The position numbers and the translations under genes were made by a program. This document shows positions 1-9,105 of a stretch of DNA of 64,000 bases, piece after piece. The notes under the pieces are model-generated. The model saw only the letters and a program-made list of their open reading frames with translations. It was not told where the DNA came from and ran no database searches. Within the stretch, counting starts at the first letter, position 1. Each line of letters opens with the position of its first letter. This DNA is from Steroidobacteraceae bacterium (GTDB taxonomy: Bacteria > Pseudomonadota > Gammaproteobacteria > Steroidobacterales > Steroidobacteraceae), in assembly GCA_019634915.1 (NCBI GenBank), contig JAHCAN010000003.1, forward strand, positions 62,001-126,000. Direction: 5' to 3'.

Positions 1-1
1 T

Positions 2-112
2 CCTGACCATGACCATGATCACGAGCATGCTCACGAGCACGAGCACGAGCACGAGCACGGATATGCGCACGGCCACGGCCACGATCACGCCCACGCCCAC
101 GCCCACGCCCAC
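2..112 (+). repeat. Short in-frame tandem repeats encoding a His-rich linker
   Basis: Runs of the hexamers GAGCAC and GCCCAC, with CACGGC variants, repeat in tandem and give alternating His-Glu, His-Ala and His-Gly in the CobW-type protein. Such six-base units can change copy number by slippage without breaking the frame, so the number of histidines may vary between strains. Confidence 0.75.
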
Positions 113-715
113 GATGCCGGCATCGGTGCGGTGCTCGCGCCGCTGACCGCGGCGACCCGCGCGGGGCTCGATGCCGCGATCGACTCCGCGGTGCTCGCCT
201 TCGCCGAGCCGGCGACGGCACTGCCGTGCGGCGGCACACTCACTCCCGCGGCGCACGGCTATCGCATCGACCTCGCGCATGACGGCGCGGAACTGTCGCT
301 GCGCATCCCGGCCGATGGCGCCTACGGCCTCTTCCTCGAGCACGGCCCGGCGCGCGGCCTGCCGCGGGTCGACGGGCGCGCGCCGTCGGTGGCACGCGCC
401 TTCGCCGCGCATGCGCATTCCGCCGGCATCTCGTCGATCGGCATCGACGATCCGCGCGCGCTCGATCCGCGCAAGCTGAACGACTGGCTGTCCTACCTGC
501 TGCAGAGCCGCGGCCAGGACCTCTATCGCATGAAGGGCGTGCTCAACCTGAAGGGTGAGGACCGCCAGTACGTGTTCCACGGCGTGCACATGATGTTCGA
601 CGGCCGCGCGGGCCGCGCCTGGGGCGACGCCGAGCGGCGCAATCGCCTCGTCTTCATCGGCCGCGACCTCGATCGCGCCGAACTCGAGGCCGGTTTCGAA
701 TCGGCGGTCGCGTGA
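2..715 (+). CDS. CobW/COG0523-family GTPase, C-terminal part (5' end outside window)
   Basis: Only the C-terminal part is present; the GTPase domain must lie left of the window. The visible part opens with a histidine-rich stretch of about 38 residues (alternating His with Asp, Glu, Gly, Ala), the metal-binding linker of zinc-type CobW proteins. It ends with a clear CobW C-terminal domain: a WLSYLLQSRGQDLYRMKG motif, then GVHMMFDG and RLVFIGRDLDRAELEAG. COG0523 proteins are GTP-dependent metallochaperones, many of them in zinc limitation. The downstream WD40 gene starts inside the stop codon (GTGA overlap), so the two are co-translated. The reading frame stays open to the left edge, so internal start codons such as the GTG at 131 are not the true start. 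The metal is inferred from the His-rich linker, not shown. Confidence 0.9.
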   Translation, partial: PDHDHDHEHAHEHEHEHEHGYAHGHGHDHAHAHAHAHDAGIGAVLAPLTAATRAGLDAAIDSAVLAFAEPATALPCGGTLTPAAHGYRIDLAHDGAELSLRIPADGAYGLFLEHGPARGLPRVDGRAPSVARAFAAHAHSAGISSIGIDDPRALDPRKLNDWLSYLLQSRGQDLYRMKGVLNLKGEDRQYVFHGVHMMFDGRAGRAWGDAERRNRLVFIGRDLDRAELEAGFESAVA

Positions 716-1737
716 ACGCGAAGACGAAGCCCGCGCGGCTCGAGCCGCTCTGGGCGATCGATGCGGGCGAGTTTCCGACGGCGCTCGCGTGGCTGCCGGA
801 CGGTTCGGGGCTCGTCAGCGGCAGTGCGTCGGGCGAGGTCTGCCTGATCGCGGCCGGCGACGGCGCGAGGCGCGTGATCGGCCACCACGAAGAGGGCGTG
901 CTCGCGGTGGCCGCGCGCGGCGACGGCGCGCGCGTGGCTTCGTCGGGACAGGATTGCGAGCTCGCCGAATGGCGCGTCAGTGACGGCGCGCTGCTGCATC
1001 GGCAGGCTCGCGGGCGGGCCTGGGTCGAGCACCTGGCCTACCAGCCGGGCGGGCGGCTGCTGGCCTCTGCGGCGGGCAAGGCGGTCGATCTGTGGTCCGA
1101 GGCGGGCGAGCGGCTGCACGGTTTCGACGGCCACGGCGGCACCGTCTCGGCGCTGGCGTGGAACGGGCCGAAGCAGCTCGGCGCGGCCGCGTTCGGCGGT
1201 GTATGGATCCACAGTGTCGCGGGAGGCGCGTACGCGACCGAGGCGCTGCCGTGGAAGGGCGCGCCGCTGACGCTCGCATGGAGCCCGAACGGCAAGGTGA
1301 TCGCCTGCGGCATGCAGGACGCCAGCGTGCATTTCTGGCGCCGCCCGGGCGGGCACCATTCGCAGATGGCCGGCTATGCGACCCGCGTGCGCGAGACCAG
1401 CTGGAGCGCCAACAGCCGCTGGCTCGCGACCGGCGGCGGCCAGCAGGTCGTGCTGTGGGACTTCGGTGGCAAGGGCCCTGAGGGCACGCGGCCCGTGCAG
1501 CTCGAGGGCCACACCGACCGGCTCACCGCGGTCGCATTCCAGCCCGAAGGCGGGCATCTCGCCTCGGGCGGCCGGGACTGGCGGCTGTCGCTGTGGCGAC
1601 CGGCCAGCTCGCCGCTGGCACTCGACGCGCACCTGCTCGGCGCACCGGTCTGCGCGCTCGGGTGGGCGCGCGACGGCAAGCGCGTCGCGGTGGCGGCCGA
1701 GGACGGAGAGATCGCGCTCTACGCGCTCGTCGCGTGA
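712..1737 (+). CDS. WD40 repeat protein, partner of CobW-type GTPase
   Basis: A 341-residue protein with no signal peptide or membrane segment, so probably cytoplasmic. It is built of WD40-like blades throughout: recurring 'L.WLPDGSGLVSGSASGEV' and 'LASGGRDWRLSLW' type units, with about seven repeats, enough for one beta-propeller. WD40 propellers are protein-docking platforms and no catalytic motif is visible. The GTG start overlaps the stop of the CobW gene by four bases, which fixes the start and implies translational coupling. The pairing suggests a role in zinc supply or sensing beside the metallochaperone, but this is inferred from context only. Its 3' end overlaps the convergent glycosyltransferase gene by 19 bp. 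Confidence 0.85.
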   Translation: MNAKTKPARLEPLWAIDAGEFPTALAWLPDGSGLVSGSASGEVCLIAAGDGARRVIGHHEEGVLAVAARGDGARVASSGQDCELAEWRVSDGALLHRQARGRAWVEHLAYQPGGRLLASAAGKAVDLWSEAGERLHGFDGHGGTVSALAWNGPKQLGAAAFGGVWIHSVAGGAYATEALPWKGAPLTLAWSPNGKVIACGMQDASVHFWRRPGGHHSQMAGYATRVRETSWSANSRWLATGGGQQVVLWDFGGKGPEGTRPVQLEGHTDRLTAVAFQPEGGHLASGGRDWRLSLWRPASSPLALDAHLLGAPVCALGWARDGKRVAVAAEDGEIALYALVA

Positions 1738-2855
1738 GGCGGGCGCGCCGTGGCGAGCGGCAGCGCCAGCCGCGCGCCGAGCGTCACGTAGGTGTTGAGC
1801 TGCGCCTGGAAGGTGTGGCCCCAGCTGTAGCGCAGCGCACGCTCGCGCGCCGCGCGGCCGAGCGCTTCGGTGTCGCGGTCGTACAGCGAGGCGATCGCGT
1901 CGGCGAAGCTCGCCGCGTCGTGAGGCACGGCGAGCTGACCGACCGATTCGTCGACCAGCTCGGGCACCGCGCCCGCGCGGGTGCCGATCACCGGACGCCC
2001 GCAGGCGAGCGCCTCGATGATCACGAGGCCGAAGGTCTCACGCGTGCCGGCGTGCACCAGCGCATCCGCCGACGCGATCCAGCGGGCGAGCTCGCCGACG
2101 TCGCGGCGGTACGGGATCGCCGTGACGTTGCGCGCGTGCTGCTTCGCCTCGCCACCGCCGATCAGCAGCAGGTGATACGGATCGCCGAGGCGCGCGAACG
2201 CATCGAACAGCACCGGCAGGTTCTTCTCGCCCGAGAAACGTCCGGCGAACACCAGCACGCGTGCCTTTGCGGGCAGGCCCAGCTCGCGGCGCACGTCGAG
2301 CACGCGCTGCGCCGGATTGAAGACGTCGGTGTCGACGCCGAGCGGCTGGCAATGCACGCGCGTGACGCCGAGTGAGTGCAGGTAGTCGCGCATGAAGCGG
2401 CTCGGCGCGAGCACCGCATCGAAGCGCCGGTACAGCCAGCGCACGTAGCGCGCGAAGCCGCCGCCGATCGCGCCGCCCATGCGCCGGCGCACGAGCTCGG
2501 GCAGGTTCGAGTGAAAGAACGCGACCAGCGGAATGCCGCGCCGCTGCGCGACCTGCGCGGCACACCACGCCGGATGAAACGCATCGCCGACCTCGATCAG
2601 GTCGGGCTCGAGTGCCTCGAGCAGCGACGACCAGCGCTGCGGATCGAGCGGCAGCCGGTAATTGAACGTGCCCGGCACGCGCGTGCCGCGCAGCGTCGTG
2701 AGCCCGCCCGGCTCGAACCGCTCGACCTCGCCCGGCACGAGCAGCGTGTGCCTGCAGGGCCCGCGCGTCGCGTACCACTCGTGCTTGGCGGTCAGATAGC
2801 GCCGCACCCCGCCGCTGGTCGGGGAGAAAAACACGGTTGTATCGACGACATGCAT
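1719..2855 (-). CDS. Glycosyltransferase family 4 (GT-B fold)
   Basis: 378 residues. The N-terminal half has the GVRRYL glycine-rich entry loop of GT4 enzymes. The C-terminal half has [18 protein letters not shown], the nucleotide-sugar strand, and the family's E-x7-E motif in [16 protein letters not shown], followed by [13 protein letters not shown]4 enzymes retain the anomeric configuration and transfer a sugar, often mannose or glucose, from a nucleotide donor to lipid, polysaccharide or protein acceptors. The acceptor here is unknown. I start at the ATG at 2855 because the conserved fold begins at once there; the same frame stays open upstream (to about 3308) but carries no recognisable sequence and runs into the divergent amidohydrolase. 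It looks like a single-gene unit. Confidence 0.85.
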   Translation of the reverse strand: MHVVDTTVFFSPTSGGVRRYLTAKHEWYATRGPCRHTLLVPGEVERFEPGGLTTLRGTRVPGTFNYRLPLDPQRWSSLLEALEPDLIEVGDAFHPAWCAAQVAQRRGIPLVAFFHSNLPELVRRRMGGAIGGGFARYVRWLYRRFDAVLAPSRFMRDYLHSLGVTRVHCQPLGVDTDVFNPAQRVLDVRRELGLPAKARVLVFAGRFSGEKNLPVLFDAFARLGDPYHLLLIGGGEAKQHARNVTAIPYRRDVGELARWIASADALVHAGTRETFGLVIIEALACGRPVIGTRAGAVPELVDESVGQLAVPHDAASFADAIASLYDRDTEALGRAARERALRYSWGHTFQAQLNTYVTLGARLALPLATARPPHATSA

Positions 2856-2946
2856 GTTGAGGCGCTCGTCGGGACCGATTGCACCCGCCCGGTCCGCGTG
2901 TGTCAAGCGCGTTGCAGGCCGCAGCCCATCCGCGCACACTCGCGCC

Positions 2947-4251
2947 ATGAGAACGCTTCCAGTTGTCATCGCGGCACTCGCCGCGGGCACGTTCGTGCAT
3001 GCCGCCACGCCCGACGACGCGACGATCGCGGCGCTCGTCGAGAAGGAAACGCCGCGGGTCGTCACCTGGCGCCGCGATTTCCACCAGCACCCCGAGCTGT
3101 CGAATCGCGAGGTGCGCACGTCGGGCATCGTCGCCAGGCACCTGCGCAGTCTCGGGCTCGAAGTCGAGACCGGGATCGCGAAGACCGGCGTCGTCGCGGT
3201 GCTCGAAGGCGGCCGGCCGGGACCGACGATCGCGCTGCGTGCCGACATGGATGCGCTGCCGGTGGTCGAGCAGACGAACGTCCCGTTCCGCTCGACGGTC
3301 ACGGCCACTTACCGCGGCGAGACGGTCGGCGTGATGCACGCCTGCGGCCACGATGCGCACACCGCGATCCTGATGGGCGTCGCGGAAATCCTCAGCGGGA
3401 TGCGCGCCGAATTGCCGGGTCGCGTCGTGTTCCTGTTCCAGCCGGCCGAGGAAGGCGCGCCCGAAGGCGAAGAGGGCGGCGCGTCGCTGATGCTGAAGGA
3501 AGGCGTGTTCCGGAAACACGAGCCCGAGGCGGTGTTCGGCCTGCACGTGCATTCACTGCTGCCGACCGGCCTGATCGGCTATCGCGCCGGCGCCTTCATG
3601 GCCGGCTCCGACAGCTTCCGTCTCACGGTCACGGGCCGGCAGACGCACGGCGCCCGGCCGTGGATGGGCGTCGATCCGGTGGTCGTGTCCGCGCAGATCG
3701 TGTCGGCGCTGCAGACCGTCGTCAGCCGCCAGATCGACCTGACCGAGAATCCGGCGATCGTCAGCGTCGCGGTGATCCGCGGCGGCGTGCGGCACAACAT
3801 CCTGCCCGATTCGGTCGAGATGCTCGGCACGATCCGCACGTTCAGCGACGCGCAGCGCAGCGACGTGCTCGCGCGTGTCGAGCGCACCGCGAGCCGCATC
3901 GCCGAGGCGAGCGGCGCGAGCGCGAGCTTCGAGCTGTTCGGCATGCCGAACCCGGTGACCTACAACGATCCCGATCTCACCGGCCGCGCGTTGCCGACAC
4001 TCGAGCGCGTGGTCGGCGCCGGGCATCTCGTGCCGCTGACGCGCCAGACCCCGTCGGAGGACTTCTCGTTTTTCGCGCGCGAAGTGCCGAGCCTCTTCTT
4101 CATCGTCGGCGTGGCACCGCCCGGCGCGAAGCCGGAGGACATTGCCGAGAACCACTCGCCGCGGTTCTACGTCGACGAGGATGCGCTGCCGGTCGGCGTG
4201 CGCGCACTCACGCAGCTGTCGGTCGACTACCTCACAGGGAAGATGCGATAG
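2947..4251 (+). CDS. M20-family amidohydrolase, exported
   Basis: 434 residues with an N-terminal signal peptide ([19 protein letters not shown], then mature ATPDD). The M20D signatures are all present: [18 protein letters not shown], the dinuclear-metal motif [23 protein letters not shown], and the dimerisation/active-site HGARPW. Members remove the acyl or aryl group from amino acid conjugates (hippurate, indole-acetyl or N-acetyl amino acids). The signal peptide puts it in the periplasm, which fits scavenging of external conjugates. The start at 2947 is chosen because it gives the signal peptide; the frame is open to 2854 but without coding character. Its 3' end overlaps the convergent molybdenum-enzyme gene by 20 bp. 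Confidence 0.9.
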   Translation: MRTLPVVIAALAAGTFVHAATPDDATIAALVEKETPRVVTWRRDFHQHPELSNREVRTSGIVARHLRSLGLEVETGIAKTGVVAVLEGGRPGPTIALRADMDALPVVEQTNVPFRSTVTATYRGETVGVMHACGHDAHTAILMGVAEILSGMRAELPGRVVFLFQPAEEGAPEGEEGGASLMLKEGVFRKHEPEAVFGLHVHSLLPTGLIGYRAGAFMAGSDSFRLTVTGRQTHGARPWMGVDPVVVSAQIVSALQTVVSRQIDLTENPAIVSVAVIRGGVRHNILPDSVEMLGTIRTFSDAQRSDVLARVERTASRIAEASGASASFELFGMPNPVTYNDPDLTGRALPTLERVVGAGHLVPLTRQTPSEDFSFFAREVPSLFFIVGVAPPGAKPEDIAENHSPRFYVDEDALPVGVRALTQLSVDYLTGKMR

Positions 4252-6412
4252 GCAGCCGGCGGATCCGCTTGCCGGTGGCCGCGTGGATCGCATTGCAGAC
4301 GGCCGGCGCGATCGGCGGCACGCCGGGCTCGCCGGCGCCGCCCATCGGCCCGTCACCGGCCACGATGATCGTGTCGATGAACGGCATTTCACTGATGCGC
4401 AGCACCGGGTAGTCGTCGAAGTTCGACTGCACCGGGCGGCCGTCCCGGATGTCGATCTCGCCGTAGAGCGCCGCCGACAGGCCGTAGACGATCGCGCTCT
4501 CCATCTGCGCGATCACGCCGGCCGGATTGACCGCGAGGCCGCAGTCGATCGCGCAGGTCACGCGATGCACGCGCACCTGGTCGCCGTCGACCGACACCTC
4601 CGCGACCTGCGCGACGATGCTGCCGAAGGACTCCTGCAGCGCGATGCCGAGGAAACGCCCCGGCTCCCTTTGCTGTCCCCAGCGCGCGCGCTGCGCGGCG
4701 GCGTTCAGCACGGCGAGGTGCCGCGGCTTGTCGGCGAGCAGGCGCTGGCGTACCGCGAGCGGATCGAGATTGCCGAGCTGCGCCAGCTCGTCGAGCGCGC
4801 AGTTGACCGCGAACGCCGTGTGCGGATGACCCACCGAACGCCACCATTGCACCGTGACCGGCGAGTCGACCTCGTGCGCCTCGACGCGCAGGTTCGGGAA
4901 GCCATAGGGCGTGTCGGCCGCGCCCTCGATGATCGACGGATCGGTCTTGCCCGGTGGGATGAAAGCCTCGAACGGCGAGCCGCGCAGCACCGGCTGGGCG
5001 GCGAGCACGTGGTGCCACGCCGCCGGTGCGCCGGCGGCATCGACCGCCGCGCGTATGCGGCTCAGCGCGAACGGCCGGTACCAGCCGCCGTGCATGTCGT
5101 CCTCGCGGGTCCAGGTGACCTTGACCGGGCGGCCCGCGAGTTTCGCGAGCTCGACCGCTTCGACGACGAAGTCCGAGCGGGGATTGGCGCGACGGCCGAA
5201 ACCGCCGCCGAGAAACGTCGTGTGCACCTGCACGCGTTCGAGCGGGATGCCGAGCACGGCGGCGGCGGCCTTGCGATCCCCGGACTGCATCTGCGTGCCG
5301 GTCCAGATCTCGCAGCCCTCATCGGTCACGTGCGCGACGCAGTTGAGCGGCTCCATGCAGGCGTGCGCGAGGAACGGCACTTCGTATTCGACGTCGAGGC
5401 TGCGCGCGCCCGCCGCGAGCACGCCTGCGACGTCGCCGCGCTCGCTGGCGAGCGCGCCCGGCTCGCGCAACAGCGCGCGCAGCCGGCCGCGCAATGCGTC
5501 GACCGAGAAGTCCGCGTGCGGACCCGCGTCCCAGTCGATCGCGAGTGCATCGCGCCCCTGGCGCGCAGCCCAGGTATTGGTGGCGAGCACCGCGACGCCG
5601 GCGGCGATCCGGTGCACGCCGAGCACGCCCGGTATCGCGAGCGCCGCGCGTTCGTCGACCGCGCGGACGCTGCCGCCGAACGTCGGTGGTCGTGCGATCG
5701 CCGCATGCGCCATGTCGGCGCGGATCACGTCGATGCCGAACTGCGCGCGGCCGGTCACCTTCGGCAGGCTGTCGAGACGGCGCAGCGGGCGGCCGATGTA
5801 GCGGAAGTCGGCCGGGTCCTTCAGCGGTGCATTGCGCGGCGGGCGCAGGCGCGCCGCGTCCTCGGCCAGTTCGCCGTAGGTGGCGCGATGCGCGGGCCCG
5901 TGTACTTCGCCGCCGAAGGTACGCAGCTGGTCGGCGGCGACTCCCCAGCGCTGCGCAGCGGCTGCGAGCAGCATCGCCCGCGCGGTAGCGCCCGCCTGGC
6001 GCAGCGGCGTGTAGCTCGACGTGATGCTCAGGCTGCCGCCGGTGAACTGCATCGGCGCGAACGGACTGTTGTAGGCGGCGTCGGCGGGCGCGAACTCGAT
6101 GCGCAGCTTGTGCGGGTCGACGTCGAGCTCCTCGGCGAGGATCTGCGCGAGGCCCGTATACACGCCCTGGCCCATCTCGGATTTGGCGAGCCAGATTGTC
6201 ACGGTGTTGTCGGGAGCCACGTGCACGTATGCATTCGGCGCCAGGCCCGGACCGCGGCCCGCCTCGATCCGCGCACCGCGCGAGGGGCCGCGCCCGGCGA
6301 AATACCACGGCACGACGAGGCCCGCCGTGACGACGCCGGCGCCGACCAGGAACATGCGCCGACCGGGGTCGGCGCCCGTGGAATCCGGCGTGTCGGCGGC
6401 GCCCTTGATCAT
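4232..6412 (-). CDS. Molybdopterin-binding subunit of xanthine dehydrogenase-family oxidoreductase (IorB type)
   Basis: 726 residues. The N-terminus carries a twin-arginine signal ([10 protein letters not shown] followed by a hydrophobic stretch), so the enzyme is likely folded with its cofactor and exported to the periplasm. The body has the aldehyde oxidase/xanthine dehydrogenase Mo-binding architecture: [36 protein letters not shown], and near the end [11 protein letters not shown] and GAGEPGVPP with the Glu expected at the molybdenum site. It follows the 2Fe-2S subunit gene with a 4-base gap, so the two form an operon. No FAD subunit gene is present, as in isoquinoline 1-oxidoreductase (IorAB) and periplasmic aldehyde dehydrogenases, which pass electrons to a cytochrome or quinone. 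Substrate unknown. Confidence 0.9.
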   Translation of the reverse strand: MIKGAADTPDSTGADPGRRMFLVGAGVVTAGLVVPWYFAGRGPSRGARIEAGRGPGLAPNAYVHVAPDNTVTIWLAKSEMGQGVYTGLAQILAEELDVDPHKLRIEFAPADAAYNSPFAPMQFTGGSLSITSSYTPLRQAGATARAMLLAAAAQRWGVAADQLRTFGGEVHGPAHRATYGELAEDAARLRPPRNAPLKDPADFRYIGRPLRRLDSLPKVTGRAQFGIDVIRADMAHAAIARPPTFGGSVRAVDERAALAIPGVLGVHRIAAGVAVLATNTWAARQGRDALAIDWDAGPHADFSVDALRGRLRALLREPGALASERGDVAGVLAAGARSLDVEYEVPFLAHACMEPLNCVAHVTDEGCEIWTGTQMQSGDRKAAAAVLGIPLERVQVHTTFLGGGFGRRANPRSDFVVEAVELAKLAGRPVKVTWTREDDMHGGWYRPFALSRIRAAVDAAGAPAAWHHVLAAQPVLRGSPFEAFIPPGKTDPSIIEGAADTPYGFPNLRVEAHEVDSPVTVQWWRSVGHPHTAFAVNCALDELAQLGNLDPLAVRQRLLADKPRHLAVLNAAAQRARWGQQREPGRFLGIALQESFGSIVAQVAEVSVDGDQVRVHRVTCAIDCGLAVNPAGVIAQMESAIVYGLSAALYGEIDIRDGRPVQSNFDDYPVLRISEMPFIDTIIVAGDGPMGGAGEPGVPPIAPAVCNAIHAATGKRIRRLPIASSL

Positions 6413-6416
6413 GGAG

Positions 6417-6875
6417 TCAGGTCGTCGCGAGCTCGGCCGCGAGCTTGATCGCCGCGCGGATGCGCTGATAGGTGCCGCAGCGGCACAGGTTGCCGCCCAT
6501 CGCCGCGTCGATGTCGGCATCGGTCGGCTTCGGCACGCTGGCGAGCAGCGCCGCCGCGCTCATGATCTGCCCCGACTGGCAGTAGCCGCATTGCACGACG
6601 TCGAGCTCGACCCAGGCGCGCTGCACCGGGTGATCACCATCGGCCGACAGACCCTCGATCGTCGTGATGCGCCGGCCGCTCACGGCCGCGAGCGGCGTGA
6701 TGCAGGCGCGGATCGGCGCATCGTCGACGTGCACGGTGCAGGCGCCGCACAGCGCCTTGCCGCAGCCGAACTTCGTGCCGGTGAGCCCGGCGAGGTCGCG
6801 CAGCGCCCAGAGGAGCGGCATGTCGGGTTCGGCGTCCAGCTCGTGGCGTGCGCCATTGATTTCGAGGGTGATCAT
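6417..6875 (-). CDS. 2Fe-2S subunit of molybdenum hydroxylase (IorA/CoxS type)
   Basis: 152 residues. The N-terminal plant-type ferredoxin domain has Cys38, Cys43, Cys46 and Cys58 for the first [2Fe-2S] cluster. The C-terminal four-helix domain has Cys96, Cys99, Cys131 and Cys133 (QCGYCQSGQ and GNLCRCGTY) for the second. This is the usual small subunit that carries electrons from the molybdenum centre. It has no signal of its own, so it is presumably co-exported by hitch-hiking on the TAT signal of the large subunit. It starts the two-gene operon; a longer frame to 7205 crosses a divergent gene and is not coding. Confidence 0.92.
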   Translation of the reverse strand: MITLEINGARHELDAEPDMPLLWALRDLAGLTGTKFGCGKALCGACTVHVDDAPIRACITPLAAVSGRRITTIEGLSADGDHPVQRAWVELDVVQCGYCQSGQIMSAAALLASVPKPTDADIDAAMGGNLCRCGTYQRIRAAIKLAAELATT

Positions 6876-6924
6876 GGCGCCGATGTTACGAGGTTGGCTA
6901 TGCTCGCGGCAAAAGGGGGGCGGC

Positions 6925-7716
6925 ATGCCGACAAGACGACGAATCCTGGCGCTTGCTGCGACCGGCCTGCTCGCGTTGCTCACAACCCGCCTGTGCCGGT
7001 GGAACCGGTGCAGGCGCGACACCTTTTCCGGCACGCCACTGGTGCTGGTTGTCGGCGCGACCGGCGGCACCGGCCGCGAGGTCGTGCGGCTCGCGATCGC
7101 GCGCGGGTACACGGTGCGCGCCTTCGTGCGCGACGAGGCGAGGCCCGCAGGCTGTTCGGCGACGAGGTCAGCCTGTCGTCGGCGACGTGCGCGATGCCGC
7201 GGCATTGCCCGCCGCCGTTGCCGGCGCGGACTTCATCGTGTGCGCGCTCGGCTCGAACAGCCGGCGCGACCCGACGAACAGGCCGGAGGTCGTCGACTTC
7301 GGCGCGGTGAAGGCGCTCGCGCAGGCTGCGCCCGCGCCACGAACGTGCGGCACTTCGTGCTCGTGTCGTCGATGGGCGTTACCGACCCGGATCACATGCT
7401 GAACAGGATCTTCGACGACGTGCTCGTGTGGAAGAAGCGGGGCGAGGATGCAGTCCGCGCATCGGGCGTGCCGTACACCATCGTGCGGCCGGGCGGCCTG
7501 CGCGACGGGCCCGCCGGCGAGGGCGGTTACAAGGTGATGCAGGGCGACCCGAAGGTACTGGGCCAGATGGCGCGTGCGGACCTCGCGGCGATCCTCGTGG
7601 CTGCGCTCGGGCGTCGCGATGCACTGTCGAAGACCTTCGAAGTCGTCGGCGACCCGAACGGATCGCCACCCGACTGGGAGCGCTTCTTCTCGGACCTGCG
7701 GACGGACGGGCGTTGA
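6925..7716 (+). pseudogene. NAD(P)-binding NmrA/SDR-like reductase with three apparent -1 frameshifts
   Basis: The product starts [19 protein letters not shown] (membrane anchor or signal) and runs into a Rossmann motif [19 protein letters not shown] in frame 1. The homologous sequence then moves to frame 3 (RLFGDEV, 7149-7169), to frame 2 ([13 protein letters not shown] through VDFGAVKALAQAA, 7169-7330), and back to frame 1 (ATNVRHFVLVSSMG onward, from 7336) to the stop at 7716. Each change is one missing base, three in all, so the two ends are in register again. The intact family binds NAD(P) and acts as an atypical SDR or redox sensor. The track in frame 1 has no stop, so translation would give a scrambled middle. 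Either a decayed gene or local sequencing error; see findings. Confidence 0.75.
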
Positions 7717-7845
7717 CGGTGTCCGCGCCGGCACCCCCGCGCTTGGCGGACACGCCGCTCACCCGCCTGCTGGCGCGCATCCGCGCAAGTCCCGAAACCA
7801 CACGAGGCGCCGGCGATAAATCACGGCGGTGATCCTCTTTTCTGC
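7717..7845 (+). other. Damaged 5' end of the MFS transporter gene
   Basis: A plausible original start is the GTG at 7719, giving VSAPAPPRLADTPLTRLLARI in frame 3, the usual cytoplasmic lead-in of this family. That frame then stops at 7830. The first membrane segment can be recovered as AVILF in frame 2 (7826 on) and FCVLGGYFAVRP in frame 1 (7838 on). Two single-base losses, one of them in the T run near 7838, would explain the break. Confidence 0.55.
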
Positions 7846-9018
7846 GTGCTCGGCGGCTATTTCGCCGTGCGGCCGGTGCGCGAGACGATCGCGACGATAC
7901 TCGGCAGCGACCAGGTGGCGCGGCTGTGGATCATCACGTCGATCGGCGCCGTCGTGATCGTGCCGCTCTACGGCTGGCTCGTCGGGCGCGTGCGCCGCTC
8001 GCTGCTGATGCCGTCGATCTACGGCTTCGTCGGCGTCTCGCTGATCGTCTTCGGTCTGCTGTTCCGCGCGCGCCCCGACGACACGCTGCTGAGCGCGGTG
8101 TTCTACGTGTGGATCAGCGTGCTGAACCTGATGCTCGTGTCGGTGTTCTGGAGCTTCCTGCTCGAGCTGTTCGACAGCGCGCAGGCGAAACGGCTGTTCG
8201 GTTTCATCGCCGCGGGCGGCACGGCCGGCGCGCTGGTCGGGCCGGTGCTCACGGACCTCACGGTGCAGCACGTCGGCAACGAGGGCGTGCTGTTCATCGG
8301 CGGCCTGATGTTCATCGGTGCGATCGTCGCGCAGCGCGTCCTCGTCAGGATCTGGAAGGCCGGGCAGGGCAACGCCGCCGCCGCGGATCGCGGGCTCGGC
8401 GGCAATCCGTTCGCCGGCTTCTCGATCGTGTTCCGTTCGCCCTACCTGCTGATGCTCGCGCTGTTCGTCGTGCTGCTCTCGAGCGTGAATACCTTCCTCT
8501 ATTTCGAGCAGCTCGCGATCGTGCGCGACACGTTCACCGACGTTGCGCAGCGCACCCAGGTCTTCGCGCGCATCGACTACGCGGTGCAGACCCTCACGGT
8601 GCTCTCGCAGGTGTTCCTGACCGGGCGCATCGCCGCGACCTTCGGCGTGCGCTCGCTGCTCGTGATCGTGCCGCTCGCGATGGTCGGCGGCTTCCTGCTG
8701 CTCGCGGCGGCCGGCGGTTTCGCGGTGCTCGCGCTGGTGATGGTGCTGCGCCGCTGGGGCGAGTACGCGTTCATCCGCCCGGGCCGTGAAATGCTCTTCA
8801 GCGGGCTCGACACCGAAACGAAGTACAAGGCGAAGAACCTGATCGACGTGCCGGTCTACCGCGGCGCCGATATGCTGGTCGCGCAGCTGCAGAACGCGTT
8901 GCGCGCCGGCGGGCTGTCGAGCGCGGGCGTCGCGCTGCTCGGCGCCGGTGCGGCGCTGTGCTGGGCCGGCGTCGGCTGGTGGCTCGGCAACCGGCACGAG
9001 AGGGGCCGGCGGGAATAG
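7846..9018 (+). CDS. MFS-type transporter resembling NTP/NDP exchange carriers, 5' end disrupted
   Basis: 390 residues from the first usable in-frame GTG. It has about eleven hydrophobic segments and the signatures YFAVRPVRETI near the N-terminus and FIRPGREMLFS and YKAKNLIDVPVYRGAD near the C-terminus. These resemble the bacterial relatives of the ATP/ADP (TlcA-type) carriers found in free-living proteobacteria, whose substrates are not known. About 40 residues including the start of TM1 are missing from this frame; the likely remnant lies at 7719-7845. If the disruption is real the transporter may be dead. It follows the frameshifted reductase and was probably its operon partner. No promoter was seen in the 129-base gap. 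Confidence 0.7.
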   Translation: MLGGYFAVRPVRETIATILGSDQVARLWIITSIGAVVIVPLYGWLVGRVRRSLLMPSIYGFVGVSLIVFGLLFRARPDDTLLSAVFYVWISVLNLMLVSVFWSFLLELFDSAQAKRLFGFIAAGGTAGALVGPVLTDLTVQHVGNEGVLFIGGLMFIGAIVAQRVLVRIWKAGQGNAAAADRGLGGNPFAGFSIVFRSPYLLMLALFVVLLSSVNTFLYFEQLAIVRDTFTDVAQRTQVFARIDYAVQTLTVLSQVFLTGRIAATFGVRSLLVIVPLAMVGGFLLLAAAGGFAVLALVMVLRRWGEYAFIRPGREMLFSGLDTETKYKAKNLIDVPVYRGADMLVAQLQNALRAGGLSSAGVALLGAGAALCWAGVGWWLGNRHERGRRE

Positions 9019-9037
9019 CGGCTCTGCCGATATAGCG

Positions 9038-9061
9038 ATTTACTCAATTCGTTGAGTAAAT
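9038..9061. terminator. Perfect 10-4-10 inverted repeat between convergent genes
   Basis: Arms ATTTACTCAA and TTGAGTAAAT flank a TTCG loop, and a third half-copy TTACTCA follows at 9062. It sits in the 87-base gap between the convergent transporter and kinase genes, where a two-way terminator is expected, and UUCG is a stable RNA tetraloop. The stem is AT-rich with no U tail, so it could instead be a regulator operator. Confidence 0.5.
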
Positions 9062-9105
9062 TTACTCAGCGCCGCGAGTCCCCGGCCCAGACAGGATTTG
9101 CCTGC

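Noticed and set aside
1-120. Closely spaced short repeats resembling a small repeat array
   Set aside because: Units are six bases, in frame, and encode the His-rich linker of a CobW-type protein; there are no spacers as in CRISPR.
523-1632. A 369-codon minus-strand frame opposite the WD40 gene
   Set aside because: Shadow frame; Arg/Ala/Pro-rich and motif-free, whereas the plus strand has WD40 repeats and overlaps its upstream gene in operon fashion.
2376-4412. A 678-codon plus-strand frame crossing the glycosyltransferase and the amidohydrolase
   Set aside because: It spans two real genes on different strands and frames and has no recognisable protein sequence.
4142-6448. A 768-codon plus-strand frame opposite the molybdenum enzyme gene
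   Set aside because: Composition is Arg/Ala/Asp-rich without motifs; the opposite strand encodes an intact Moco subunit with all motifs.
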